From the NCBI GenBank assembly GCA_048976805.1, contig JBHGUR010000079.1, forward strand, positions 62,001 to 126,000: a stretch of DNA of 64,000 nt, written 5' to 3'. A program made the position numbers and the translations under genes. Under the pieces are notes generated by a model. It searched no databases, had not been told where the DNA came from, and was given only the letters and a program-made list of their open reading frames with translations. Every line of letters begins with the position of its first letter. Positions within the stretch are counted from its first letter, which is position 1. The DNA comes from Ectobacillus sp048976805 (GTDB taxonomy: Bacteria; Bacillota; Bacilli; Bacillales; Bacillaceae_G). Below are positions 25,230 to 33,849 of this stretch, in pieces.

Positions 25230-26468
25230 ATGAAAATTATTGTACAAAAGTTCGGCGGTACATCCGTACGCGATGAAAACGGCAGAAAGCATGCATTTAA
25301 GCATATTGCTCAAGCATTAAAGGAAGGCTATAAGGTAGTAACAGTTGTATCGGCTATGGGGCGAAAAGGCGAGCCGTATGCAACGGATACATTGCTTAGC
25401 CTGATTGGCGACAAAAATACCTATATTTCCAATCGCGAGAAGGATCTTCTTTTATCGTGCGGAGAGCTAATTTCTGCCGTTGTGTTCTCCAATATGCTAA
25501 ATGAAGCTGGAATTAAGGCAGCTGCATTTACAGGGGCACAAGCCGGTTTTGTAACGAATGAAGATTTTACGAATGCAAAAATTATTGAGATGAAATGTGA
25601 ACGGGTATTACGGACGTTGCGGGATCATGACGTGGTTGTAGTAGCAGGATTTCAAGGACAAACGAAAAATGGCGACGTTACAACGCTTGGCCGCGGGGGC
25701 AGTGATACTTCTGCGTCTGCTTTAGGTGTTGCCCTAAATGCAGAATATATTGATATTTTTACTGACGTAGAAGGAATTATGACTGCGGATCCGCGCATTG
25801 TAAAGAACGCGCGCCCGCTAGATGTAGTTACCTACAATGAAATTTGCAATATGGCATACCAAGGAGCAAAGGTAATTCATCCGCGCGCAGTGGAGATTGC
25901 CATGCATGCGAAAATACCGCTTCGTGTTCGTTCCACTTACTCAGATAGTGCCGGTACACTCGTTACGGCATACGAAGGCGCTAGAAAAGGGCGTGATGTG
26001 CAAGAGCGTCTGGTTACGGGAATTGCACATGTTCCCAATGTTACGCAAATTAAAGTATTAGCCAAAGATGCTCCTTATGATTTGCAAGCTCGTGTATTTA
26101 AAGAAATGGCAAATGAAAAGATTAGTGTAGACTTAATTAATATTTCTCCTACAGGAGTTGCATATACGGTCAGCAATGATGTAGCTGATAGGGCTATCGA
26201 TGTCTTGCGGAGCATTGGCTATGAACCGAAGGTGACGAAAGACTGTGCCAAGGTATCGATTGTCGGGGCAGGTATGACAGGCGTTCCTGGTGTTACTTCC
26301 CGCATTGTCACAGCATTATCCGAAGCAGGGGTTCAAATTTTGCAGTCGGCAGATAGCCATACGACCATTTGGGTACTTGTAAGAGAACAGGACTTGGTAG
26401 CTGCGGTCAATGCGCTGCACGGCGCCTTCGAGTTATCAAAAGAAAAGCAAGCAGAATATAAGGAGTGA
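25230..26468 (+). CDS. dapG: Aspartate kinase I (diaminopimelate-type)
   Basis: First step of the aspartate pathway. The 412-residue protein has the kinase signature QKFGGTSVRD at 6-15, the ATP-site region TTLGRGGSDTSASALGVALN, and two C-terminal ACT repeats (from about 265 and about 345) for allosteric control. DapG of B. subtilis is inhibited by meso-diaminopimelate; the same is inferred here. ATG 25230 follows AAAGAGGGTGC and lies 20 nt after asd. Confidence 0.95.
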   Translation: MKIIVQKFGGTSVRDENGRKHAFKHIAQALKEGYKVVTVVSAMGRKGEPYATDTLLSLIGDKNTYISNREKDLLLSCGELISAVVFSNMLNEAGIKAAAFTGAQAGFVTNEDFTNAKIIEMKCERVLRTLRDHDVVVVAGFQGQTKNGDVTTLGRGGSDTSASALGVALNAEYIDIFTDVEGIMTADPRIVKNARPLDVVTYNEICNMAYQGAKVIHPRAVEIAMHAKIPLRVRSTYSDSAGTLVTAYEGARKGRDVQERLVTGIAHVPNVTQIKVLAKDAPYDLQARVFKEMANEKISVDLINISPTGVAYTVSNDVADRAIDVLRSIGYEPKVTKDCAKVSIVGAGMTGVPGVTSRIVTALSEAGVQILQSADSHTTIWVLVREQDLVAAVNALHGAFELSKEKQAEYKE

Positions 26469-26472
26469 GAGC

Positions 26473-27351
26473 ATGATCGATTTCGGCACCGTTGCGACCG
26501 CGATGGTAACTCCTTTTGATAGTAAAGGAAACATCGATTTCGCAAAAACAACGCAATTGGTCAATTATTTAATTGAGAACGGAACAACTGCTATCGTAGC
26601 AGCAGGAACGACGGGAGAATCTCCGACTTTGACTACGGAGGAAAAAGTGGCATTGTTCCGCCATGTAGTTGCGGCGGCAAACGGCCGTGTGCCGGTGATA
26701 GCAGGAACGGGAAGCAATAATACGCAAGCTTCCGTTGAACTTACCAAAAAAGCTGAAGAGGCCGGTGCAGATGCTGTTATGCTTGTTGCGCCGTATTATA
26801 ATAAGCCGAATCAAGAAGGATTATATCAGCACTTTAAAACAATCGCTGAAAGTACAGAGCTGCCGGTAATGCTTTATAATATTCCGGGACGTTCCGTTGT
26901 AACAATGACGGTGGACACAATTGTACGGTTATCAAAAATCCCGAATATTGTCGCATTAAAAGATGCGGGTGGCGATGTATTGGCTATGACAGAAGTAATT
27001 GAGCAAACGGATGATAGTTTTGCTGTATACAGCGGAGATGACGGCCTAACTTTGCCGGCTATGGCGATTGGGGCTAAGGGTGTCGTATCAGTGGCATCCC
27101 ATATTGTAGGAAATGAAATGCAAGAGATGATCGCGGCATTCCAAGAAGGCGAAATGAAAAAGGCGCAACAACTTCACCAATTATTGCTGCGCGTAACAAA
27201 AGCTGTATTTATGGCACCAAGCCCGACTCCGGTAAAAAGCGCGTTGCAAATGATCGGCATGGACGTAGGATCTGTACGATTGCCGCTAGTCCCTTTAACG
27301 GAGGAAGAGCGCCAGCGTCTATTACAAGTCATTCAATCCATTCCTCGTTAA
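26473..27351 (+). CDS. dapA: 4-hydroxy-tetrahydrodipicolinate synthase
   Basis: Condenses pyruvate with aspartate semialdehyde in lysine, diaminopimelate and dipicolinate synthesis. The 292-residue TIM-barrel protein has GTTGESPTL near residue 45, the catalytic tyrosine in LYNIPGRS (Tyr135) and the Schiff-base Lys163 in ALKDAGGD. ATG 26473 is 4 nt after dapG; its binding site AAGGAG overlaps the end of dapG, so the two are translationally linked. Confidence 0.97.
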   Translation: MIDFGTVATAMVTPFDSKGNIDFAKTTQLVNYLIENGTTAIVAAGTTGESPTLTTEEKVALFRHVVAAANGRVPVIAGTGSNNTQASVELTKKAEEAGADAVMLVAPYYNKPNQEGLYQHFKTIAESTELPVMLYNIPGRSVVTMTVDTIVRLSKIPNIVALKDAGGDVLAMTEVIEQTDDSFAVYSGDDGLTLPAMAIGAKGVVSVASHIVGNEMQEMIAAFQEGEMKKAQQLHQLLLRVTKAVFMAPSPTPVKSALQMIGMDVGSVRLPLVPLTEEERQRLLQVIQSIPR

Positions 27352-27354
27352 CAT

Positions 27355-27389
27355 AAAAAACAGCCTAGGCGCCGCCGGGCTGTTTTTTT
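27355..27389 (+). terminator. Terminator after dapA
   Basis: AAAAAACAGCC (27355-27365) pairs perfectly with GGCTGTTTTTT (27378-27388). A repeat element begins 4 nt after it. Confidence 0.9.
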
Positions 27390-27391
27390 AT

Positions 27392-27610
27392 GTAAGGCTC
27401 TGTTAAAGAGCGTTGTTGATTTTTATATAACGTACGTCTGTGCATTACGGCTATGCAGAACCAATCGCAGCCTGCACTCATGTTCTCCCTCTGGTTTTCC
27501 TTTGGACGAGGCCAAAGCTAAGCCCTGACCGTTACTGCACACGGCTGGGAGCACTCTCCCCCTCTAAAAAAGGGGTTATATATCAACACTAACGTTTAAC
27601 ACAGCCTTAC
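27392..27610. repeat. Dispersed inverted-repeat element, copy 1 (variant core)
   Basis: The left end GTAAGGCTCTGTTAAAG, continuing to TTGTTGAT, is matched in inverted orientation by ATCAACACTAAC and GTTTAACACAGCCTTAC at the right end. The ends belong to the same family as the copies at 33453, 48545 and 58326. The interior is different: it lacks the GCGGACGCTTTCCGCGGGC block and contains its own small inverted repeats. No ORF is evident. This element fills most of the 404-nt gap between dapA and rnjB. Confidence 0.75.
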
Positions 27611-27674
27611 TTAAAAAAAAATCAATCTTTAGCAAGACAGTTATTGCAAGGGGGAGGCTTACAGAGAAATTGTC

Positions 27675-27704
27675 TTGTGTTCTGTTTCTTGTATCAGTTA
27701 TAAT
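27675..27704 (+). promoter_or_regulatory. Sigma-A promoter for rnjB
   Basis: TTGTGT (27675-27680), 18-nt spacer, consensus TATAAT (27699-27704), about 50 nt before the rnjB start. Confidence 0.6.
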
Positions 27705-27755
27705 ATCCCTAAGTGACTTAGTACGGGTATGCTTAAAATAATTGGGAGGTATAAG

Positions 27756-29426
27756 GTGAAGCAGAAAGAAACAGAATCAGTGAAAGTATTTGCCCTCGGC
27801 GGAGTAGGGGAAATTGGAAAAAACATGTACATAACAGAGATTGACTCGGATATTTTTATTGTAGATGCTGGACTTATGTTTCCGGAAGAAGAAATGTTCG
27901 GAATTGATATTGTAATCCCTGATATTACATACTTAGTGGAAAATAAAGAGCGAGTGAAAGCATTATTCATTACACACGGTCATGAAGATCATATTGGCGG
28001 CATTTCATACGTACTAAGGAAGCTGCAAATTCCGGTTTATGGAACTCGTTTAACATTAGGTCTTGTGGAAAGTAAACTGAGCGAGGCGGGACTGCTCGGA
28101 CGCGTTGATCTAAAAACAATTGATGCCAATTCGGTAATCAAATTCGAAAATACGTCCGTTTCTTTTTTTAGAACAAATCATAGCATTCCGGATTCAGTTG
28201 GCGTCGCGTTCCATACATCTCAAGGGGCTGTCGTATATACAGGCGATTTTAAATTTGACCAAACACCTGTTGATCAGTATACAGCTGATATTGGAAAAAT
28301 GGCACAGCTCGGGAGTGAGGGTGTACTTTGTTTGCTCTCAGATAGTACAAATGCAGAGCGCCCTGGCCATACAGGCTCTGAAAAGGCAGTTGGGGTAGAG
28401 ATTTCCAAAGTGTTTCATGATGCTGAAGGCCGCATTCTTGTTGCGACATTTGCATCCAATATACACCGCATTCAGCAAGTATTCGATGCTGCGTATGAAA
28501 ATAACCGCAAAGTGGCAGTGGTGGGCAGAAGCATGATTAAAGTTGTAGATATTGCTTTTAATCTTGGGTATTTGAATATACCGGACGGCGTGCTTATCTC
28601 TCCTCAAGATATCGATAATTATCCAGAGCACAATGTGGCGATTTTAACGACGGGAAGCCAAGGGGAACCGATGGCAGCGCTCTCTCGTATGGCGAAAAAT
28701 GCCCATAAGCAAGTGACAATCAGAAGAGGAGATACTGTTATTATTGCTGCCACTCCGATTCCAGGAAATGAAACGTCGGTTTCTAAAACAATCGATTTGT
28801 TGTTCCGCGCCGGCGCAAACGTTGTCTATTATGGCGAAAAGAAAATTCACGTATCGGGGCATGGGAGTCAAGAAGAATTAAAGCTTATGCTAAACTTGAT
28901 GAAGCCGCAGTACTTTATTCCGGTTCATGGTGAATTTCGCATGCAAAAAGCCCATGCAAAGCTGGGAGAAGAAGTCGGTATAGCTGCTGATCATATTTTT
29001 ATTGTAGATAAAGGGGATGTCGTTGAATTTAAAAATGGCATCGCAAGTATGGGAGGAAAGGTGCCGGCAGGGAATATTCTTATCGACGGTCTTGGCGTGG
29101 GCGATGTGGGAAATATTGTGCTGCGCGACCGCAAGCTGTTGTCGCAGGATGGTATTTTAGTTGTCGTGATTACGTTAAGCAAGGAAGCGAAGAAGATAGT
29201 ATCCGGTCCGGAAATTATTTCGCGCGGTTTTGTATATGTGCGTGAATCTGAACAACTGATTGACGAATCGGCTAAGATGGTGAAAGCTATTATCGAAAAG
29301 TCCATTAGGGAGTACTCGATTGAATGGGCGACATTAAAGCAACATATTCGCGACTTGCTTGGCCAATTTTTGTTCGAAAAGACAAAGCGCAGACCAATGA
29401 TTTTGCCAATTATTATGGAAGTATAA
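27756..29426 (+). CDS. rnjB: Ribonuclease J2
   Basis: Metallo-beta-lactamase/beta-CASP ribonuclease that pairs with RNase J1. The 556 residues carry the metal motif HGHEDH at 74-79, GDFKFDQTP, HVSGHG and the beta-CASP region. The position after dapA and before tepA, plus overall similarity to B. subtilis RnjB, favours J2 over J1. Unlike the B. subtilis J2 sequence I recall, where the motif reads HGHDEN, the HxHxDH motif here is complete, so this copy may be more active. GTG 27756 lies 6 nt after GGGAGGT; the ATG at 27729 has no site. Confidence 0.92.
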   Translation: MKQKETESVKVFALGGVGEIGKNMYITEIDSDIFIVDAGLMFPEEEMFGIDIVIPDITYLVENKERVKALFITHGHEDHIGGISYVLRKLQIPVYGTRLTLGLVESKLSEAGLLGRVDLKTIDANSVIKFENTSVSFFRTNHSIPDSVGVAFHTSQGAVVYTGDFKFDQTPVDQYTADIGKMAQLGSEGVLCLLSDSTNAERPGHTGSEKAVGVEISKVFHDAEGRILVATFASNIHRIQQVFDAAYENNRKVAVVGRSMIKVVDIAFNLGYLNIPDGVLISPQDIDNYPEHNVAILTTGSQGEPMAALSRMAKNAHKQVTIRRGDTVIIAATPIPGNETSVSKTIDLLFRAGANVVYYGEKKIHVSGHGSQEELKLMLNLMKPQYFIPVHGEFRMQKAHAKLGEEVGIAADHIFIVDKGDVVEFKNGIASMGGKVPAGNILIDGLGVGDVGNIVLRDRKLLSQDGILVVVITLSKEAKKIVSGPEIISRGFVYVRESEQLIDESAKMVKAIIEKSIREYSIEWATLKQHIRDLLGQFLFEKTKRRPMILPIIMEV

Positions 29427-29450
29427 AAGTGCCTTGCGGGGCGCTTTTTT
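29426..29450 (+). terminator. Terminator after rnjB
   Basis: AAAGTGCC (29426-29433) pairs with GGCGCTTT (29440-29447), with one G-U pair, followed by TTT. Confidence 0.75.
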
Positions 29451-29516
29451 CTTTTGTGGAAAATATAGAGATAGTTAGGGCTGTTTTCGGGGAAAGTAAC
29501 AATGAGGTGTTATTTT

Positions 29517-29936
29517 ATGAAGAAAACGGGGATGCTTTTCGTTTTGTTGCTTTTGATTGCCGCAAACGTTGCCGCTCAAGAAAAAAACGTGGAAATCTTT
29601 GATATAAACCGGGGTACGGTTGTGATGATAACTCCGGTTGATTGGGAAGTTCAAAAAGAAGTGGAAGGATACTTGGCGGGAATTACGAGCCTGTATAAAG
29701 GGGTAAGGCCGATACCTGAGCAAGGCTTTATGATTAAAGTCCCGCTAGAACCTTCTGTAAAGATAGAGAATGAATGGCTGCACGATTTAGTGAGCCAAGC
29801 TGTATTGATCTTTCCAAAGGGGGAAAGACCATATGTAATGGTTTTTGATGACGAAAACAAGATGTATTTCTTTTATTTTAAAGGGAGCACGCGTGAGCTG
29901 CTAAACCATTTAAACTTTCACCTTGAGCCCTTGTAG
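29517..29936 (+). CDS. Small exported protein of unknown function
   Basis: I do not recognise this 139-residue protein. It starts MKKTGMLFVLLLLIAANVAAQ, a clear Sec signal peptide with a likely cut after AAQ or nearby, and no lipobox cysteine. The mature part (about 118 residues) contains EVQKEVEGYLAGITSLYKG, then PYVMVFDDENKMYFFYF, and no cysteines, repeats or membrane segments. ATG 29517 is 7 nt after GAGGTG. It has terminators on both sides (after rnjB, and at its own stop), so it appears monocistronic. I do not recall a gene at this place in B. subtilis. Codon use resembles its neighbours. Confidence 0.8.
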   Translation: MKKTGMLFVLLLLIAANVAAQEKNVEIFDINRGTVVMITPVDWEVQKEVEGYLAGITSLYKGVRPIPEQGFMIKVPLEPSVKIENEWLHDLVSQAVLIFPKGERPYVMVFDDENKMYFFYFKGSTRELLNHLNFHLEPL

Positions 29937-29954
29937 CAAGGGCTTTTCTTTTGC
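29926..29954 (+). terminator. Terminator overlapping the end of the small exported protein gene
   Basis: AGCCCTTG (29926-29933) pairs with CAAGGGCT (29937-29944), followed by TTTCTTTT. The 3-nt loop is the TAG stop codon itself. Confidence 0.85.
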
Positions 29955-30013
29955 CGAATGAAATTGGGATGTTGACAAATACTAAGCCTATATTAGTGAA
30001 AGGGGTATAATGA

Positions 30014-30754
30014 ATGGCAGATCGTGATTACATAACAAATGAAGATATAGAGAAGAAGCAAGAAACGAAGGATTCGCTTGTAGATAAAATTCAGCAGCTT
30101 GGACAGACGAATATACCGCAAATGAGCGAGTCGCGCATTCATTGTTTAACGATTGTGGGACAGATTGAAGGCCATGTCCAATTGCCTCCGCAAAATAAAA
30201 CGACAAAATATGAACATATTATCCCGCAAATCGTAGCAATTGAACAAAATCCAAAAATAGAAGGGCTATTAATTTTACTAAATACAGTAGGAGGAGATGT
30301 AGAAGCGGGGCTGGCAATTTCGGAGATGCTTGCTTCTTTATCAAAACCTACTGTTTCTATTGTACTTGGCGGTGGGCATTCAATCGGTGTTCCAATCGCT
30401 GTCTCAACGGACTACTCGTTCATTGTAGAAACGGCAACGATGACGATTCATCCGATTCGTCTTACTGGTCTTGTGATTGGTGTGCCGCAAACATTTGAGT
30501 ATCTTGACAAAATGCAAGAACGTGTTGTTCGTTTCGTTACGAAGCATTCTAAAATTACGGAAGATCGATTTAAGGAACTTATGTTTGCAAAAGGAAATTT
30601 AACTCGTGATATCGGTACAAATGTTGTCGGCGCTGATGCGGTGAAATACGGATTGATTGATGAAGTGGGGGGAATTGGAGAAGCAATGAAAAAGCTTAAT
30701 AAATTGATAGCTAGCCGTGCTAAGGCGCAAGAAAGTGAGAATCTGCTGCAATGA
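30014..30754 (+). CDS. tepA: ClpP-like translocation-enhancing protease TepA
   Basis: A 246-residue ClpP/SppA-type serine peptidase, linked to protein export in B. subtilis. Visible elements are NTVGGDVEAGLAISEML, the nucleophile Ser123 in GGGHSIG and His147 in MTIHPIR, spaced like the ClpP catalytic pair. ATG 30014 follows AAAGGGG; the ATG at 30010 is out of frame and stops at once. It overlaps ylzJ by 4 nt. Confidence 0.92.
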   Translation: MADRDYITNEDIEKKQETKDSLVDKIQQLGQTNIPQMSESRIHCLTIVGQIEGHVQLPPQNKTTKYEHIIPQIVAIEQNPKIEGLLILLNTVGGDVEAGLAISEMLASLSKPTVSIVLGGGHSIGVPIAVSTDYSFIVETATMTIHPIRLTGLVIGVPQTFEYLDKMQERVVRFVTKHSKITEDRFKELMFAKGNLTRDIGTNVVGADAVKYGLIDEVGGIGEAMKKLNKLIASRAKAQESENLLQ

Positions 30755-30957
30755 TTTTATATACAATTGTTCCGGAGCATTTTATTTATCCCATTGATGA
30801 AGCTGTTTATACGAAGCAAAAAATTGTTGATTTTAACGGGGTTCAAATGGTAGTGGAAAACGGGCCAAATGGAGAGTCGCAAGTTATTCGCGTTATCAGC
30901 AGCGATCCAGCACATTTTCTTCAGTATGAACCTGGCCAGCGGCTATGGATTCATTGA
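30751..30957 (+). CDS. ylzJ: YlzJ-like protein
   Basis: A 68-residue protein whose ATG overlaps the tepA stop (ATGA), so it is translated together with TepA. The sequence (ILYTIVPEHFIYP near the start, YEPGQRLWIH at the end) and position match the small YlzJ family found between tepA and spoIIIE. Function unknown. Confidence 0.85.
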   Translation: MILYTIVPEHFIYPIDEAVYTKQKIVDFNGVQMVVENGPNGESQVIRVISSDPAHFLQYEPGQRLWIH

Positions 30958-30982
30958 AAAGCAGGAATTTATGCACTGTATA

Positions 30983-30991
30983 TGGTATACT
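30983..30991 (+). promoter_or_regulatory. Extended -10 promoter before spoIIIE
   Basis: TGG-TATACT (30983-30991) is a good extended -10 element; no clear -35 box is seen 17 nt upstream. It precedes the hairpin at 31010-31029. Confidence 0.5.
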
Positions 30992-31009
30992 ATATAGGAA
31001 AAAGAATGG

Positions 31010-31043
31010 AGCAGCCTACTTCGGCTGCTTTCTTCTGTTTTTT
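31010..31043 (+). terminator. Terminator between ylzJ and spoIIIE
   Basis: AGCAGCC (31010-31016) pairs with GGCTGCT (31023-31029), followed by TTCTTCTGTTTTTT. The T-tract is interrupted. It lies between the extended -10 element and the spoIIIE start, so some attenuation is possible. Confidence 0.65.
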
Positions 31044-31064
31044 AGGAATTTGAGGTGAAAAAAA

Positions 31065-33416
31065 GTGGCAAAGCAAAAACAGAGAGGTAAAAAAACAAAG
31101 GAAAGATCGGCGTTGAAACCGACAATGTATTACGAGATTATCGGCTTAACTCTTTTTGCGCTCTCTCTTATTACAATATTGCAGCTTGGAATTGTAGGAA
31201 AAGCGTTTGTATTGTTTTTTCGTTTTTTCTTTGGAGAATGGTATATGATTGGTGTGCTTGGAGCTGTTGCATTGTCCGTTTATTTTGTAATAAAGAGGCA
31301 ATGGCCTAATTTATTTCATAAACGGTTGATTGGAGTATATTTGATTGTTCTTGCCGTTCTTATGTTTAGCCATATTACTTTGTTTCATTTATTAACAAAA
31401 AACGGGGCATTCGAGAGTCCATCCGTTATTGTAAGCACTAAGGAGTTATTTCTTATTGAGGCAAAAGGAAAAATCGGATCGCAAAATTTGGGTGGAGGCA
31501 TATTTGGAGCGATTATGTTTGCCTCATGTTATTTTTTATTCGATGAGGCAGGAGCTTATATTATTGGTATCATTTGTATTGTACTTGGAATCTTATGCAT
31601 TACAAATAAACATCTTGGAGAAGTGCTTGCTCCTATTCTTGCCATTTTAAAACAGCAAATTGCTTCATTTGGAAATGATTATAAAGATTGGAGAGCAAGC
31701 CGCGCTGCTGAGAAGACAGAAAAGAAAAAAGCAGTAAAAACAAGAAGCGAGCGGCATCAAAAAGTTGAAGAGCCGATACAAGAAGAAGTAGAAGAGATTG
31801 ACGTAACACCGCCGATTATTTCCAATTTTGCGGAACGCTATGTTTTAGAGCCGCAAAAACCGGCGGAACTAGAGGAAGCGATGGAGCCTATCGAACAAAT
31901 GGCAAAGGAAAAGCCGAAGAAACACGATACGCCGGTGTCTTCTGAGATAATTGATTCAGGCCCGCCTATGCAGTTTGCAAATATCGAAAATAAAGATTAT
32001 GCGCTGCCTCCTCTTGATTTGCTCCGCCTTCCGGAAAATGCCCATGTTACAGATGAAAATGAGACGATTTATGATAATGCCCGCAAGCTGGAAAGAACGT
32101 TTAAAAGCTTTGGCGTTAAAGCAAAGGTGACAAAAGTACATAGAGGGCCTGCCGTAACGAAATATGAAGTATATCCTGACATGGGTGTAAAGGTAAGTAA
32201 AATTGTAAACTTAAGTGACGACTTGGCACTTGCGCTAGCAGCGAAGGATATTCGTATTGAAGCGCCGATTCCGGGCAAGTCGGCAGTCGGCATAGAGGTG
32301 CCTAATGCGGAAGTGGCGATGGTCACGCTGCGCGAGGTTTTGGATTCTAAAGGAAACAATCATCCTGAAGAGAAGCTTCTTATTGGATTGGGACGGGATA
32401 TTGCTGGAGAGGCTATTATGGCACGCTTGAATAAAATGCCGCACTTGCTTGTTGCAGGGGCTACCGGCAGCGGAAAAAGCGTTTGTATAAATGGGATTAT
32501 TACGAGCATTTTAATGCGGGCGAAGCCGCACGAAGTAAAAATGATGATGATTGATCCCAAAATGGTAGAGCTGAATGTATATAATGGGATACCACACTTG
32601 CTTGCGCCTGTAGTTACCGACCCGAAAAAAGCATCACAAGCGCTGAAAAAGGTTGTCAGCGAGATGGAGCGGCGCTATGAGTTATTTGCCCATAGCGGAA
32701 CGCGCAATATCGAAGGATATAACGAGTATGTGAAAAATTATAATGAAAATGCGGAAGCAAAGCAGCCTACACTTCCTTATATTATTGTCATTGTAGACGA
32801 GCTTGCTGACTTAATGATGGTTGCTTCTTCGGATGTTGAGGATTCTATTATGCGTTTGGCGCAGATGGCACGCGCAGCTGGCATTCATTTAATTTTAGCT
32901 ACGCAGCGGCCGTCTGTAGATGTTATTACCGGGGTTATTAAGGCGAATATTCCATCGCGTATTGCGTTTGCCGTCTCTTCACAGACAGATTCGCGAACAA
33001 TTTTGGATATGGGAGGCGCAGAAAAGCTGCTCGGGCGCGGAGATATGCTCTTTCTGCCGGTAGGGGCATCTAAGCCGATTCGCGTACAGGGGGCATTTTT
33101 GTCCGATGAAGAAGTAGAAAATGTTGTAGAATATGTGATTGCGCAGCAAAAGGCCCAATACCAAGAAGATATGATGATACAAGAAGGGCAGGAATCCGTT
33201 CATAATGTTGATGATGAGTTGTATGATGAGGCACTTCAGCTTGTAGTGGAGATGCAAACAGCCTCTGTTTCCATGCTGCAGCGGAGATTCCGCATTGGCT
33301 ATACACGGGCGGCTCGCTTAATTGATGCAATGGAGCTAAACGGTGTGGTCGGTCCGTATGAGGGAAGCAAGCCGAGAGAAGTTTTAATTAAAGATGTACA
33401 GGAAAAAAGTTCGTGA
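31065..33416 (+). CDS. spoIIIE: DNA translocase SpoIIIE/FtsK
   Basis: Septal DNA pump that moves the chromosome into the forespore. The 783-residue protein has four N-terminal membrane segments (about 25-185), a charged linker (about 205-330), and the RecA-like motor with Walker A AGATGSGKS (464-472). Walker B is VIVDELADLMM. The C-terminal gamma winged-helix (LQLVVEMQTASVSMLQRRF, then GYTRAARLIDAME) reads DNA orientation. GTG 31065 is 7 nt after GAGGTG. Length is close to the 787-789 residues of B. subtilis SpoIIIE. Confidence 0.96.
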   Translation: MAKQKQRGKKTKERSALKPTMYYEIIGLTLFALSLITILQLGIVGKAFVLFFRFFFGEWYMIGVLGAVALSVYFVIKRQWPNLFHKRLIGVYLIVLAVLMFSHITLFHLLTKNGAFESPSVIVSTKELFLIEAKGKIGSQNLGGGIFGAIMFASCYFLFDEAGAYIIGIICIVLGILCITNKHLGEVLAPILAILKQQIASFGNDYKDWRASRAAEKTEKKKAVKTRSERHQKVEEPIQEEVEEIDVTPPIISNFAERYVLEPQKPAELEEAMEPIEQMAKEKPKKHDTPVSSEIIDSGPPMQFANIENKDYALPPLDLLRLPENAHVTDENETIYDNARKLERTFKSFGVKAKVTKVHRGPAVTKYEVYPDMGVKVSKIVNLSDDLALALAAKDIRIEAPIPGKSAVGIEVPNAEVAMVTLREVLDSKGNNHPEEKLLIGLGRDIAGEAIMARLNKMPHLLVAGATGSGKSVCINGIITSILMRAKPHEVKMMMIDPKMVELNVYNGIPHLLAPVVTDPKKASQALKKVVSEMERRYELFAHSGTRNIEGYNEYVKNYNENAEAKQPTLPYIIVIVDELADLMMVASSDVEDSIMRLAQMARAAGIHLILATQRPSVDVITGVIKANIPSRIAFAVSSQTDSRTILDMGGAEKLLGRGDMLFLPVGASKPIRVQGAFLSDEEVENVVEYVIAQQKAQYQEDMMIQEGQESVHNVDDELYDEALQLVVEMQTASVSMLQRRFRIGYTRAARLIDAMELNGVVGPYEGSKPREVLIKDVQEKSS

Positions 33417-33421
33417 ACAGA

Positions 33422-33452
33422 GGGAAAAGCGTTATGCTTTCCCCTTTTTTTT
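33422..33452 (+). terminator. Terminator after spoIIIE
   Basis: GGGAAAAGC (33422-33430) pairs with GCTTTCCCC (33436-33444), with one A-C mismatch, followed by eight T. A repeat element begins immediately after. Confidence 0.8.
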
Positions 33453-33576
33453 GGCTTTGTTAAAGGCTAATGTTGATTTTGGTTTATTTGTTGATTTGGA
33501 ACGAAAGGCGGCTCGGCCCAGCCCGCGGAACGCGTCCGCCTGTAGTAGAAAATCAACAATCCAGTTTAACAGAGCC
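33453..33576. repeat. Dispersed inverted-repeat element, copy 2
   Basis: A 124-nt element with ends GGCTTTGTTAAAGG and TTTAACAGAGCC. Read on the - strand it has the same order of blocks as the copies at 48545 and 58326: GGCTCTGTTAAAC, TTGTTGATTTT, then GCGGACGCGTTCCGCGGGC. It is therefore inserted in the opposite orientation and is shorter in the middle. It contains no ORF of its own. Confidence 0.85.
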
Positions 33577-33699
33577 TTTTTTTAAAACAACGGCTATGTA
33601 AAAGCCGAGTTATACAAACAATAACTTTTAGCGTAATGAAAACGATTGGATGTCGTTCAATTAAAAAATTTCAATACTTTTTAATTTTGTCGAATTGTG

Positions 33700-33729
33700 T
33701 TGACATTTTTTCTTTTTCCGTGATAAGAT
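33700..33729 (+). promoter_or_regulatory. Sigma-A promoter of the purine riboswitch transcript
   Basis: TTGACA (33700-33705), 18-nt spacer, TAAGAT (33724-33729), with an AT-rich region upstream. The transcript would start near 33736, just before the aptamer. Confidence 0.7.
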
Positions 33730-33750
33730 TACTACGAACTTAATAGGAGT

Positions 33751-33819
33751 CCTCATATAATCTTGGAGATATGGTCCAGAAGTTTCTACCTAGCAACCTG
33801 AAATTGCTAGACTATGGGG
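33751..33819 (+). ncRNA. Purine riboswitch aptamer, guanine class
   Basis: All three helices of the purine aptamer are visible. P1 is CCTCATA (33751-33757) with TATGGGG (33813-33819). P2 is TTGGA with TCCAG around GATATGG. P3 is CTAGCAA (33790-33796) with TTGCTAG (33804-33810). The junction AAGTTTCTACC is the family consensus. The base that pairs with the ligand, just after GA in J3/1, is C at 33812, which specifies guanine or hypoxanthine; adenine riboswitches have U. It is followed by a strong terminator and then the nucleoside-uptake genes, so it is most likely a ligand-off switch. Confidence 0.95.
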
Positions 33820-33849
33820 AAAGCAACATGTTATAGGATAAGGAATAAT

